A stretch of DNA of 64,000 nt from Limnanthes douglasii subsp. nivea. Its lineage: Eukaryota > Streptophyta > Magnoliopsida > Brassicales > Limnanthaceae. The stretch is taken from positions 63,570,742 through 63,634,741 of the forward strand of contig JAUPFV010000005.1 in the NCBI GenBank assembly GCA_036936605.1. The letters run 5' to 3'. This document shows, piece by piece, positions 1-10,619 of this stretch; position 1 is the stretch's first letter, and every line of letters starts with the position of its first letter. The position numbers and the translations under genes are program-made. The notes under the pieces were generated by a model. That model was not told the DNA's origin. It was given only the letters and a program-made list of their open reading frames with translations, and did no database searches.

Positions 1-536
1 ACCTCTGTCTGTTATAAAGGTAGTATGATCTTGATCCTTTGGATCCCCCTATGTCTGATTATACCCAGGAAAGGCATCTATGAAGGACAACAACTTGTTT
101 CCAAACGTAGAGTCTACCAACTGATGTATCCCGGGGACAGGATAGAGATCCTTAGGGAAAGCTCTGTTAAGGTCAGTGAAATCAATGCACATACGCCATT
201 TCTTGTTCTTTTTCTTGACTAACACCAAATTGGCAGTCCATAAAGGATATTGGGATTCTTTAATGTGTCCCATCTTTGTCAGTCGATAAAATTCTTGAAC
301 TATCACATCCGTTTTTTCCTTAGAAAAAGCTCTCCTCTTTTGTACAATGCAACATCGCTCTGGATGGACAAATTTTGTGAAATAACACTTGCTGGTACCC
401 CGGTTACATAACTATTACACCAAGCAAACACATGTTGATTGTTTAACCAAAAAGACAACAATTTCTTCTTTAAACCTGGCGGCATCTTGGAACCAAAAAG
501 ATAATATTGCAAGGGTGTGAGTTTCAATTTCTTCAA
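1..536 (-). pseudogene. Reverse transcriptase N-terminal part, element A
   Basis: Two overlapping minus-strand frames (303-536, then 49-306) give the pre-RT linker with a FAW(C)-type motif followed by the RT start. The signatures YPLWTANLVLVKKKNKKWRMC and DFTDLNRAFPKD and the segment LLSFIDAFPGYNQ are diagnostic for plant Ty3/gypsy RT fingers and palm, including the first catalytic aspartate region. A frame change near 303 and another near base 48 break the gene. The YxDD box would lie beyond the window edge. The role would be copying element RNA into DNA in cytoplasmic virus-like particles. Confidence 0.88.
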
Positions 537-863
537 TAGGTATTATGACACTAGGAGCCTCTCTGGGATCATCAATCTCACTTTCCTCAGCAGAAGGCTC
601 CAGTAACTGCTAATCTTCATTTATTCGGACTGCCCCCAATGTCTTGGGAGCAAGAGCTGTTGCATAGCACTCTCTGGCTATCTTTTGACTACTTCAGACA
701 AACCCTACTTGTCCCCGAACCGCATATTTTAAAAACTGATGAAATATTGAAGCCACAACATGCATTTTGGAAAGCCAAGACTTCCCAAAAAAATTGTTAT
801 ATGATGTGGGAAAATCTATCATAACAAACAGCACCCGCCCCCCTGCCCGGTAATACTTCTTCT

Positions 864-1560
864 TCAAACTCCCCAAATTACATCTGCAGAACTACCTGTG
901 AAGCCCACAATAGTTTTGTTTGAACGTTGAATAACAGCCGGATTCCCCATATGCTTGTAGGAGCTTAAGAACAAGATGTTTGCCGAACTGCCTGTATCAA
1001 TCAAAATTTGGCGTATATCATTCCCCCCAGTAGATGCTCCTATAACCACTGCATCCTCATGGGGGCTAGCAATATCCCTCAGATCATCCTCATCAAATAT
1101 TATGAATGGGAAAGGGGAATGGCACTGATGGGAAGACATTCCCCCTTCCAATTGAGTAACCAAATTGTGAACATGTCTCTTCCTTGATGAAGGGGTAGGG
1201 GCAGTTAGAGTATCCCCTCCAAAAATAGTTAATGATTCAAAAAAACTAATCATTCCGGACACCGTCTTGGTTTGTTCTGTTATCACTCCCACCTTATTCT
1301 GAGTTAGATCCAGATCCAGATATTCAGACTCCACATCAAACCTCTCAAGGATTATCATTGTCCCTTCTTGAGCAGACATTTTAGGGTTGTTTATAGGACC
1401 TGTCCGAGGAGCATTGTTCGGCCTGTTTCCACTTCGTCTTTTAACATATGCTCCCAATTTTCCTCTCTCAATAAGGTTATGAACTTCATGTTTTAATGCT
1501 ATGCACTATTGAGTGTTATGACCTATATCATTGTGATATTGGCAAAAAAAAGTATTTCAG
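864..1560 (-). pseudogene. Aspartic protease region with upstream zinc-knuckle remnant, element A
   Basis: The minus-strand frame 864-1457 (197 aa) contains the retropepsin signature ILIDTGSSANILFLSS, preceded by PHEDAVVIGASTGG, a motif shared with elements B and E here. This copy keeps the catalytic D-T-G, unlike E. Just upstream, at about 1460-1560, the translation gives a degenerate C-x-x-H...H...C gag zinc-knuckle sequence leading into this frame. The protease would mature the Gag-Pol polyprotein. Downstream (639-860) is decayed sequence linking to the RT region. Confidence 0.88.
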
Positions 1561-2908
1561 CTTTCTCTGGAGGACTGCAATGCCGACGACTTTTTAAAAT
1601 GGACTTCATCCTTGGTATTGTCAAAGATTGTGGCTACATTTTCCCTTAAGTCTGCAAACCACTCAGGCTGAACCCAAGGACCCCTCTTGCCTCTTGATTG
1701 TTGGCTCTGGGTCTGGTTATGGTTGGATTGAGTTTGTTTAAACCGGTTGAACCCTTGTCCGGTCTCTTTAGCTTTGTAACCGGAATGGTTAGTGACTGGA
1801 TGAGCTGTTATGGTGGACCTCACTTGACAGTACACCTTGGTTTTCTTTGTTTCCTCCACATTAATCTGCTTTCCCACTTGATTTAACAATTCATCATATG
1901 TCATAGCTTTCTTCCGGGTTACAGGATCAACTAAGTTCCCAGGATTCAACCCCTGCCTCGGAGAAGCAATTTCCACATGCTCAAATCAATCTGGTAACCC
2001 ATTTTTTGTATTCACAAACCGACTTATGTAGTCTTTTAAAGACTCGTTTCATTCTTGGGCACAATGGATAATAGTATCCTCATTACCTTTCACCTCTTTA
2101 CTTCCAACGAATTTCCTTCGGAAGGCAACCCATAATGTATCAAAGTTTCTAATACACCCCTGAGGTAAGCTATTATACCATTTAAGAGCACTCCCCGTAA
2201 AATTTTGGGAGAAGGCTCTACACAAAAGTTTGTCATCATCATTAAAATTCATCATGAAGTTCTTGAATTTCTCCAGATGACTGTACGGATCTCGACTTCC
2301 ATTATAATTTTCCATTTTGGAGATATGAAACCTCTTGGGTAGGTTTCCAGACAATGTCTTTACAGAAAAAGGTGATTGCCTCCAGCTTTTACTACGACTA
2401 AAGACTGTATCTTCATTAGGTGTTACAAAAATACATGGTTCGGTCTAAAAAGCAAAATGATCTATCAACAATTGATTAGCATGCCTCTAGGATGACCCTT
2501 TGCCCAGATATCTTTTAAGCTTACCATGCATATCCCTCTTTCTTGAATGCTTTTTGGTTAACTTCATCTTTTTTCTAGATCTTCCATTTTCACTGCTTGA
2601 TGACAAAGATTCCTCAAGCTCAGCCTCATTCAAAAAAAACTACTGGAGGACTTAGACTCTGAACTTTCAACAGGCTTGGATCGATATGTCTTCTTAAAGT
2701 TGAGATGGGTCTTTTTTGAACTAAGATGAGTCTTTAGTGATGGCTCATTCTCCCCAAGATTGTCAGTATGGTGAATAACTGACGCCCCTAATTTTTCCCT
2801 GATACCTTTCTCTGCTTGTTTTATGGTCCTTAGTGTCTCTATTTTTGCTCTCAGTTGATCTCGTTCCTCAACGGTGTATTCTTTATTTTCCTTCATCGTT
2901 TCCACCAT
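1557..2908 (-). pseudogene. gag, element A
   Basis: Three minus-strand pieces: 2630-2908 (charged, E/K-rich N-terminal part with likely coiled coil), 2049-2354 and 1557-1976. The middle piece carries the Tat-type gag core: LPKRFHISKMENYNGSRDP, NDDDKLLCRAFSQNFTG and WYNSLPQGCIRNF. The C-terminal piece is rich in Q, N and S and leads towards the zinc knuckle. Stops and frame changes lie at about 1980-2050 and 2355-2630. The product would be the capsid-like protein of virus-like particles. It closely matches the gag of elements B (18485-19615) and E. Confidence 0.88.
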
Positions 2909-2993
2909 AGAAGTTGGAGTACCTTGCTCATTCGGATTTATCCAAACTGTTTTTCTTACTGGTTTTGAATGTAAAAATCAGGCACCTTCGTGC

Positions 2994-3013
2994 TCCCACT
3001 ATGGTCGCCAATT
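2994..3013 (-). promoter_or_regulatory. Primer binding site, element A
   Basis: Directly inside the 5' LTR the minus strand reads AATTGGCGACCATAGTGGGA. The block TTGGCGACC is where a host tRNA would prime minus-strand synthesis. The same motif recurs beside the internal LTR at 17161. I cannot assign the tRNA with certainty. Confidence 0.75.
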
Positions 3014-3378
3014 TGGTTTGGTTTATTTTGGGCTGGGGGTAGTTTTGTAAAGTGTTTTAGTAAGTTTGGGGTATTTTGTGTTTAATGTGAGGAGTAGTGA
3101 GATAATTAAGCAGTCTGCTAGTATTAAATTATGATCACCATCATTAAAGAGAGTGGTTAGGGTATTTATACTTTAATTAATGACCCATAGGCTTACCGGG
3201 TCAAGTTGTGAAACCGGGTAAAATTCAAAGACCCATTAATTTTTAAGTAGATTAGCAAATAGCTTAGTCAAAAGTTGTTTACATTTGTCATGTTCGGATT
3301 TATAGTGGTGTGATATAGTCCGAATTACCCCTATTCGGATTAATGGGTAGGTTGTGTCTGCAAGATCAAAACTCATCA
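3014..3378 (-). repeat. 5' LTR of element A
   Basis: The segment starts TGGTTTGG and ends ACTCATCA on the plus strand (TG...CA). It abuts the PBS on its left and copia sequence on its right. It is homologous along its length to 17161-17569 inside element B, with shared blocks such as AGAGATAATTAAG, GGGTATTTATA and AGCTTAGTCAA. The next bases, ATATT (3379-3383), are the candidate target-site duplication, but the other copy is outside the window. Confidence 0.85.
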
Positions 3379-3383
3379 ATATT

Positions 3384-3540
3384 GATGTTAAATTTCATTT
3401 CGTAAGAAATATTATTCACAATGGAGAGATTCTACTAGAAAAAATGTTCATACGCATGATAACCCAGTAGATGTGTTTACTAAACCGGTGTTAATGAGCA
3501 AGTTCAAGCACTTCTTGAAATTGGTTTGTATATGAAACTT
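3384..3540 (+). pseudogene. Ty1/copia RNase H C-terminus, interrupted by element A
   Basis: Translation gives a copia RNase H tail: DVKFHFVRNII, then after a -1/+1 frame slip HTHDNPVDVFTKPVLMS and KFKHFLKLVCI followed by a stop. The H-[DN]-N-P-x-D-x-x-T-K-P motif is typical of the copia pol C-terminus. Element A cut the gene just before codon I-D-V of the conserved KHIDxxxHF stretch. The rest of copia pol should lie left of element A, outside the window. Confidence 0.85.
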
Positions 3541-5699
3541 CTAAGGCCATTGCAGGGGCAGAAAGAACCACATCTATATTTTATTTTGTGAATTCAAAAC
3601 CAAGGTGAAGAATTATGAAAGTATGGTTCTGACTTGTTTGATAAAATTAAAATTGATTGAATGCATAGACTGTATATGCATAGGCTTTGTTGATGCATTG
3701 ATAGTATAATCATATGCATTAACGAGAAATCAGTTGCTTCGGTTAAGGTATTGGTTGCTTCTCCCTGTAAGTCTTTGTTTAATAGATTAACGACTTATAC
3801 AAGAGTTTTATCATTCAAGGTATTGACTACTTCAGCTATGAAGCTATTGGTCAAACCGAGCAGGTCCTTCTTCAAGGAAGCCTTCAAAAAATCCATTGGT
3901 TGCTAGAGTTGGGAAGACATTGGTAAAGACGAGAAAGGTCATAGGCCTGGGGCCTTTTAAACGAGGAAAATTATGCTTCATACTGAAAGAGAATGGATAA
4001 AGTAAAGTCTACACTAGCGAAATGGTTGACAATCTAGGCTTGAGTTTTTATGCATGACATGTCTTATAATATGACAGTTATACTGATTAGATCAATCTTT
4101 TGTTACACCAAAATCAAATACTATTTGTTAACACCTAAATGATTATTTTTATTGGGGAGTTTTATATATTTTGTTTCGGAGATTGATTGACAAAGCATTA
4201 TAAATAGTGCTTTTTATTTCAAAAAAGATTACATGACTTTGGTGAAGTGTGCAGTAAGATAATTAGATAAAATGCTTGATACATTATAGAGTGATCTTAC
4301 AGAATATTGAATGTGAGCTATGTAATTTGAAGTTTCACTAAACATTGTATTCTTTTATTATCTTGATCTTATAAATTGTTGTTACTGTTGAACACCCATA
4401 GAAATGAAAATTGGTGTGGTTCATAATGGATGTATGTAAGTTTCTGAACCATTATATATCTATGTGTTCTAACTTTCTTTTACTATGTTACTATTTCGTT
4501 TTCTTAGTAGAAATGATACATGTTTAGTGATGTAGTTCGTGAAATGGTCATTTGAGACCTGAAGTGATCAAATAGATCTTGTATAAGTGTCACGATTTTC
4601 AAGACACGAATGTGGCAGATTACTTCTTTTTATTATAAACTTTTTATAATATTTCTCGTTATCAAGTTGTTGTCTTTGTTTCATATGTTTATTTGGATTA
4701 AACCGTGATCTATGATCAGTTGTATTATAAGACATTAGATGCTTTTGATTTAGTCATTTATCAAGTTCAACTCGTAACAAAAATATGTTAGTAAAAACGT
4801 AGGTTGTGAAGTCATTCAAAAACTATTTAATTATTTTTCATCAACCTATAAATCGATTCGTAAAAAAAATATGTTAGTAAAAATTTAGGTCGTGAAGTCA
4901 TCCAATAAACTATTTAAGGTTTTTTTATCCATTTACAAATAAATTTATAGCAAAAATATATTAGGAAAAAAAATGGTTTGTGAAGACATACAATAAAACT
5001 ACTTAGTTTTTTTAAATTTCTAGGATATTTTTTAACCTATAAAAGAACCGCATCCATACAATTCACTGTCGGTGCACAGTGTATTGCCTCGATAGTGTTA
5101 AGTGCACCACCAGTGCCTACTAGCACCAATTGTGCAAGTAGCACCGATAATATCCGCTCACGATCAGTATTTAATCAAACTTGTATTTTTTCGATATGGA
5201 ATAGACTCTCCAAGTAGACAACCACTTGCTGCAAGCCGTCAAGTATGTGGAGAAAATAAGGTTGGATAATTTTATCGATGAGTTTTTTAATCAAGTCGTG
5301 TATACAATATACTACACGTATGGGCATGAAAAATGCTTCCTCTCCGCCTTCACAAAGTCATAAAAACATCTTTATGCATATTTATGTTTAATGTATTTAC
5401 TTATGATGTTTTGTAGTTAATGATTGATATATTTGCTTCCGATATTTTTTCAATTTATATTTTTTAGCACTTTATGTTTGATGTTTTCATATCGTTAATA
5501 ACATTAAATGAATACATTAAAAATGTATTCAACGCAAATATATTATATTGGAAAATAATTCCAAACAAGAGTTTATCTAATATTAAACAAATTTGTCTAA
5601 ATTAGTTACTTTAGGGTTGATGATACAAGACTTATGAATTTTAATCTCTTTATGTATTTTTGCATCGAGTTATATTCCCAACTTTCTGTTTATGGCTAC
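3541..5699. other. No recognisable gene; decayed intergenic sequence
   Basis: The first part is probably the 3' untranslated part of the copia element (purine-rich stretch near 3550-3570), but I could not find a paired LTR. The remainder is AT-rich with no frame of protein-like composition, apart from the degenerate repeat at 4782-5031. Confidence 0.5.
4782..5031. repeat. Degenerate tandem repeat, about 90-100 bp, three copies
   Basis: Three successive blocks carry the same order of words: AAAAATATGTTAGTAAAAA, then GGTYGTGAAGTCATYCAA, then AAACTATTTAA, then CAACCTATAAAT or similar. The copies differ by many substitutions, so the array is old. No coding potential is seen. Confidence 0.6.
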
Positions 5700-6560
5700 A
5701 CAATATGATACAAAAAGATGTACCCGTGCGTATGGTGTGTCATTCACAATATAAAAACACAAACAAATGAAAACATATGAAGATCTGATGATACATTATT
5801 TAAACATAAAAAAAAACTTAAAATGTATAGAGAACTACTTACATTAACGAAATGGTTCTTATTAACAAATCAAACCCAATTTTATACCTTTAAGGTATAT
5901 GAGAGGGTGCACCTCGTAATGGGAGAATATTAAAATATATATTTATTGGCCCTAACTATGCGACATAATGGATGGTTCAGTTAAAATTTTATGTGACTGT
6001 GATCCCCAATTTCGGCATTGCCATCCAGTTTTTTATACCTTCAGTATCTTCATAATAGTGTATACTTTCACTGATATTTACTCATCTCTACCATTAAATA
6101 TATGCATATAAATTTCATGATTATCCATAAGCTCATTGTAAAGGGCCCTACTACAATCTACCACCCATCTTGTTGGTCGTACAAGTCATACAAAGCTTAT
6201 CGATAATTGCAATGTTTCTCAGGTCTAACATAATTAATTTCAATTATAAGAGGTCTGTGGTAAAGCAAAAAAAAATTCTATCTAACCGTTTGGATCAGGA
6301 AACAATAGTTTAGAACCAATATTCTTTATGTTTGCCTAAAAGCTCTAAAAAAGAAGATGTTTCTAGATAGACTATTTCAAACCATTTGTTGTAAATATGT
6401 TATATGCGTCTTTCATGTTCTTTTTCATGACATCAAGTAAAAATTTATCCAATTTTTATTTTAAGAGATCTATCGTGGTTATGTTTGTTCATAACATTAT
6501 GTCTGACCTCTTCCAATGATCATCCAAATATTTGAAAGGAATTGTTATACCTTTTGTTAA
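5700..6560 (-). pseudogene. Mutator-like (MULE) protein C-terminal remnant
   Basis: Reading the minus strand, translated pieces give PTRWVVDCSRALYNELMDNH, then HYYEDTEGIKNWMAMPKLG and later LPLRGAP. In order and spacing these resemble the C-terminal extension of plant Mutator-like transposase proteins (the region containing W-M-x-M-P-D-M-G and P-L-R-S-x-P). Stops and frameshifts are frequent and the catalytic transposase domain is not visible. Family assignment is from recalled motif patterns, so the confidence is modest. From 6560 to 7090 I see nothing interpretable. Confidence 0.5.
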
Positions 6561-7124
6561 AAACTCATAAATCTCGTGCAAATATCATATTGTACGTAAA
6601 TCGTATTGCACAAATGCAAATTTAATTCATAATTACAATATCTTTAGTACCTTTAATTCAAGAAATAAGATTTCTAAAGCAGTGTTCGAGACGTTACCTC
6701 TGATTTTTTTAAACACCATGTCTCCAAATTTATGTTTTGCTATAAATCAACCATTTTCAAATGAAGCTATAATTGCTTGGTGAATTGGTGAATTGGTGAA
6801 GTTTTCTCCAATGGCATTTCTTGAGTTATGAGACCTTCAATATTGTCAATTTGTTATACTTTATTGATGAATTTTTGTTTTCTTGTAATGTACTATGAAC
6901 TACTATCAATGTTTGTTTTTACCAGACTTTTTTTATGTTAGCATCATATTTCTACCTTTAACGAAATTAATACCGAAGGAAATTCTCTATATGAACAAAT
7001 TATTCCTGCATAACTTCGTTTTTATCTCGGTGGTATACTTCTTTTTGCGGTATATTTACACTTTTGGCAACATATTTATATTGTATTTCTCGTCATGAGG
7101 GTCAAATATATATTTGACTCGTGA

Positions 7125-7428
7125 GTCAGGGCACATTATGGCCTCTTGAATGAACTTATAGGCTTGGTATATTAACAAGTTTGCTAATTTTACATTTTAA
7201 GTCAGGGCTCAGTATAGCCTCTTGTGTGGCCTTGTAAGTTTAGTTTATTAAATAGTTTGTTAATTTGACGTTTTAAGTCATGCCTCAGTATGGTCCCTTG
7301 TGTGGACTTATAGGCTTGGTTTATTAACCAGTTTGTTAATTTGAAATTTTAAGTCAGGGTCCAGTATGACCTCTTGCATGACCTTATATGCTTAGTTTAT
7401 TAACCATTTCTCTTATTTCTCATTATAT
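7125..7428. repeat. 76-bp tandem repeat, four copies
   Basis: Copies start at 7125, 7201, 7277 and 7353, each beginning GTCAGGGCTCAGTATRGCCT or close to it and each including TTATAGGCTTGGTTTATTAAC. The spacing is exactly 76 bp. The array lies downstream (minus sense) of the integrase end of element D. This is the usual position of tandem repeats in the 3' untranslated region of plant Ty3/gypsy elements. Confidence 0.85.
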
Positions 7429-7429
7429 A

Positions 7430-7640
7430 CGACTCATTTTATAAAGCTCGTTATTCTTTGACTTATAGCCTTTCTATCATAAAGATCACTTAGCTTATAA
7501 CCTTTCTATTATGGAAATCATTAGGCTTTGATCTTGGCTTATAGGCTTTTGTATCACGGAGATCACTCGGCTTATAGTCATTCTATCATAGAGTTCACTT
7601 GGCATATAACATTTCTATCACGGAGGTCATATAACCCCAA
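7430..7640. repeat. Short degenerate tandem repeat (about 35 bp)
   Basis: Five or so units with the core GGCTTATAGCCTTTCTATCA then YRGAGATCACTT follow directly after the 76-bp array. Unit length varies by several bases. It is probably part of the same 3' region of element D. Confidence 0.65.
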
Positions 7641-7979
7641 TATTGTATTGTTGTTCGGTTTTGCATTGGCGAACTTTTAGGACATGGATAACTTTCTTTA
7701 TGATTTGGCCTTAGTATCAAACGTAATAATTAATCTTTCCAATTTAATTATGTAAATTTATTATCTGATTTTTCTTATAATAATTTTTTATTAGACTTCA
7801 ATATCCATCCTTGCTTCAGTTTTTTTTTCTTTGAATAAAAAAAACAATTAATGGAGTTCGCATCCATGCAAAAAAAAATTAATAACAAACTTCTTACATT
7901 TTGCTCATTAAAAAACCATCTCATGCCACTAGAAGGGAAATAATGTGCACAACCACTTTTACAAAGTCTTGTGATAAAT

Positions 7980-8337
7980 TTTAAGGTGTTGGATGTTCCA
8001 ATGGTGATTCAGTGTGTTTCCTTCCATGTATGTTAATCGATCCTCTTAATACCCTTTAAAGATTAATTTATATGGTCTATCCCACGTTGGAGCTATTTTT
8101 CTTGTATCTTGATCATTTGCTCTTTGCAAGATTTTCTTCATGCCAAATCATCTTCTATAACATCTTACGCCTTGATTTGGAGTCGAATATATCTTCATAA
8201 AACTTTTATCATGCTCTCCCGAAGCCCGAGCTTGGTCGCGTCATCCCTCAATCAAATCGATTTATATTTATCGTTCGTCATTATTATTTCCCTCGGAGTA
8301 ATATTTGATTATGTGACCAGAGATGATGATCTCTTAC
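7980..8337 (-). pseudogene. Integrase C-terminal region, element D (left of insertion C)
   Basis: The minus-strand translation near 8060-8150 gives VLQRANDQDTRKIAPTWDRPYKL, split by frame changes. This matches the integrase C-terminal pattern G-D-L-V-L-R...G-K-L-A-P-x-W-E-G-P-Y of Ty3/gypsy. Element C then separates it from the integrase core at 9840 onward. Confidence 0.65.
8333..8337. repeat. Target-site duplication, left copy (CTTAC), element C
   Basis: CTTAC directly precedes the 5' LTR. The same five bases follow the 3' LTR at 9648-9652. Confidence 0.92.
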
Positions 8338-8671
8338 TGATGCAGACAGTCCGGTGAATTGACAGTTTGGAGCTCCGGTGTCAGATTTTGACCCACGACA
8401 CCTTGTTTCGAAGGAAACGACGTCACGAACGCAAGTCACGAGCCAAGCTCGTGAGCTATGGGCTTTTTTGGGCATTCGGGCTCATCTATCCTCTTGTTTT
8501 GCAATTTTAATACTTTAGGCTATTTTTGTAATTTTTATATTTTTAGTTCTAGGGTTTCGCTTGAACCCTTATATAAACCTATCTTCTATACACTGTTCGG
8601 AGAGTTGTTTTTATTTAATAAAATTAGGGTTTTTATCCCTTTTGGCTTCTCTTGCGTTTTACTCTGAATCA
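8338..8671 (+). repeat. 5' LTR, element C
   Basis: It starts TGATGCAGACAG and ends CTCTGAATCA. It contains a TATA-like CCTTATATAAACC near 8569-8581, a plausible LTR promoter. It also holds the palindromic block CACGAGCCAAGCTCGTGAG near 8438. Confidence 0.95.
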
Positions 8672-8674
8672 TAG

Positions 8675-8684
8675 TGGTATCAGA
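8675..8684 (+). promoter_or_regulatory. Primer binding site, initiator tRNA-Met type, element C
   Basis: TGGTATCAGA lies 3 bases inside the 5' LTR. It matches the start of the common plant PBS complementary to the 3' end of initiator tRNA-Met. Confidence 0.9.
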
Positions 8685-8702
8685 CACAGGCAGTCTTGAG
8701 AG

Positions 8703-9284
8703 ATGGTACGAGGAAGAACCAGCGGTCGCGGTGGCGCTGCAGTGACTGGAGACACAGGTGATTTAGATGATCGTGAAGTTGCTGACCTACGTCGTCAGGT
8801 AGCCGATCTTACCCGTCAGATGGCTGATCTTAACGTCAGGCAACAAGGCACAGAGGTTGAGGGTATCGATAACCCTTTGGGGGAGGGGATCGACCAGAAT
8901 ACTTCTCACGACCGACGCTGGGAGCTTGGTTTCAAGATAGACATCTCGGACTTTGATGGCAGCCTTAAGGCAGAGGCACTTATCGATTGGTTATCCCAGA
9001 TTGAAGAAGTCCTGGACTTCAAGGAAGTTCATGAGGAGATAAGGGTCGCATTAGTCACCATTGACCTACGCGGTAGGGCACAGGCTTGGTGGCAGCAGGT
9101 GAAGATGAACCGCGCGCGTGAAGGCAAGGATAAAGGCCGCAGCTGGGAGAAATTCAAAAGAAAAATCCGCAAGGCTTTCCTTCCTTACAACTTCGAGTGG
9201 GAACTCTACCAGCGACTCCAGCATCTTCGTCAGCGATTCCTTATACAGGCGACTCTTCTGATGGGGAGACCGGTTCTGATTTGA
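8703..9284 (+). CDS. Truncated gag of element C (193 aa, open frame)
   Basis: The frame begins at the ATG after AGTCTTGAGAG and starts MVRGRTSGRGG. A leucine-rich heptad stretch follows at about residues 25-50 (DLRRQVADLTRQMADLNVRQ). Then comes a Ty3/gypsy gag core: ISDFDG at about 80, ALIDWLSQIEEVLDF, GRAQAWWQQVK and SWEKFKRKIRKAFLPYNFE. The last dozen residues are out-of-frame read-through past the deletion junction, so the zinc knuckle and C-terminal gag are missing. It is uninterrupted by stops. Whether a protein is made or retained for packaging is unknown. Confidence 0.8.
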   Translation: MVRGRTSGRGGAAVTGDTGDLDDREVADLRRQVADLTRQMADLNVRQQGTEVEGIDNPLGEGIDQNTSHDRRWELGFKIDISDFDGSLKAEALIDWLSQIEEVLDFKEVHEEIRVALVTIDLRGRAQAWWQQVKMNRAREGKDKGRSWEKFKRKIRKAFLPYNFEWELYQRLQHLRQRFLIQATLLMGRPVLI

Positions 9285-9312
9285 GGGTGAATCTTCTCTT
9301 CCCCGGCGGGAA
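9242..9312 (+). other. pol 3' tail and polypurine tract, element C
   Basis: In another frame than gag this gives YTGDSSDGETGSDLRVNLLF and continues PGGNDADSPVN to a TGA at 9333-9335 inside the 3' LTR. Such acidic tails end pol in many plant gypsy elements. The purine block GGCGGGAA just before TGATGCAG is the likely plus-strand primer. The deletion that made C therefore joined gag to the final pol codons. Confidence 0.65.
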
Positions 9313-9652
9313 TGATGCAGACAGTCCGGTGAATTGACAGTTTGGATCTCTGGTGTCAGATTTTGACCCACAACACCTTGTTTCGAAGGAAACGACGTCA
9401 CGAACGCAAGTCACGAGCTTTGCTCGTGAGCTATGGGCTTTTTTGGGCATTCGGGCTCATCTATCCTCTTGTTTTGCAATTTTAATACTTTAAGCTATTT
9501 TTGTAATTTTTATATTTTTAGTTCTAGGGTTTCGCTTGAACCCTTATATAAACCTATCTTCTATACACTGTTCGGGGAGTTGTTTTTGTTTAATAAAAAT
9601 TAGGGTTTTATTCCCTTATGGCTTCTCTTGCGTTTCACTCTGAATCACTTAC
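9313..9652 (+). repeat. 3' LTR of element C plus right target duplication
   Basis: The LTR spans 9313-9647, starts TGATGCAGACAG and ends CTCTGAATCA. CTTAC at 9648-9652 is the right target-site duplication. Roughly a dozen differences from the 5' LTR are visible, including AGCCAAGC versus AGCTTTGC. Confidence 0.95.
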
Positions 9653-9839
9653 AGAACTACAACCTCCATGCCATATAGTAAGGAAAAAAAGGTTCCACGA
9701 CCAAACGAGGGTGTAATATGGAGTTGAGAAATATAGTTCCACCTCACCTCTTCTACAAAAACAATTATCATTACCTCGTTTTGAAATTGCATTATGTTAT
9801 ACATCATCAAGATTTATGGGATCCCGAACCTCTATAATA

Positions 9840-10260
9840 TTTGACTTTGTAGGAAGTCACACATTTCTCAAGTCATCGTCTTGTACAAAGCTTATGGTTC
9901 AACTTATTTGTAATGTAGTCAACAATCACTGCTATAAATTGTTGTTTTCTTGTAGCCATAGATAGGAGTCCCACTAAGTCGATCCCCAAGTTTTCAAATG
10001 GAAAACGCACTAGGATTATACTCATTGATTCACTCAGAAAATTCTCGTATTTGTGTAATTTTGACATACGTCACATCCTTGTACAATGGCATCGATGTCT
10101 GCTACTAGTTTTGGTCACTAAAAACCCGTCAAAATGAAATTCCTGATTAAACTTCGGTGTCCATAGTGAGCCTCAACTAATCTTCTGTGCAAGTACTTAA
10201 GAATGAAGATAGCTTTGTATATGTTCACATAACGTAACATCGATCATGTAGTGTTTTTTT
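9840..10260 (-). pseudogene. Integrase zinc finger and catalytic core start, element D
   Basis: The minus strand gives a C-D-V-C-Q zinc-finger end near 10075. It is followed by FPFENLGIDLVGLLS, then QQFIAVIVDYITNK at 9873-10067. This is the integrase core start with the first catalytic aspartate (normally W-G-I-D-x-x-G-P...V-D-Y-F-T-K-W). Frameshifts and stops break it. Integrase would insert element cDNA into host chromosomes. Confidence 0.75.
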
Positions 10261-10619
10261 GTACAAGACATCGTCAATAACCGCGTACTTCATTGCTCGT
10301 ATCCTGAGTGCACGAGCCTCGACTTTTCCTTCATGAAGAACCTAGTCTCACAAATACGATAAGTACTTTTATCGTCGATCTCCAACTATTTATGTTTCCA
10401 TGACCTTGGCTACTATCTCGTTATCATATATAGTCAATATGTCTTGGACGAAAACAAGTCGGCTGTCATCGAAAACCATTGTTTTTGCCAAAGAATCTGA
10501 ATTGACTTATCCAAACGAGGAACTTGTTCGTACTCTACTCCGTTGAATTTCTTTTCTCATTCGTGTAATACCTCTTGATACCCCCTTATTCTCTATTTAT
10601 TTGCCTAATATAGACCTTT

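Larger units (their letters stand above)
1..3378 (-). mobile_element. Ty3/gypsy Tat-lineage LTR retrotransposon A (5' part)
   Basis: Reading the minus strand from 3378 leftwards there is a 5' LTR, a primer binding site, a gag N-terminal coiled-coil region, gag core, zinc-knuckle region, protease and the start of reverse transcriptase. The element runs off the window at base 1, so integrase, 3' LTR and any extra gene are not seen. Protein similarity to elements B and E in this window (same order, same gag and protease signatures) places all three in one Tat-like group. It lies inside a dead copia RNase H gene, so it is younger than that element. Frames are broken, so this copy is not autonomous. 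Confidence 0.9.
8338..9647 (+). mobile_element. Element C: 1.3-kb deletion-derivative LTR retrotransposon
   Basis: Two LTRs of about 334 bp (about 96% identical by eye) flank only 641 bp of internal DNA, and both sides carry the 5-bp duplication CTTAC. The inside holds a tRNA-Met type PBS, an open gag N-terminal frame and, after a deletion junction near 9235, the last codons of pol running into the 3' LTR. All cis signals needed for mobilisation are present but no enzyme, so it would need a partner's proteins. High LTR identity makes it the youngest LTR insertion in the window. Confidence 0.95.

Noticed and set aside
6895..7098. Short hydrophobic frame resembling a small membrane protein
   Set aside because: The Phe/Tyr/Ile-rich composition is what AT-rich non-coding DNA gives by chance. 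There is no homologue signature, and it stops before the 76-bp repeats.
9066..9401. Minus-strand frames across element C gag and LTR
   Set aside because: They cross the gag/LTR boundary, and the complementary plus frame has clear gag motifs.
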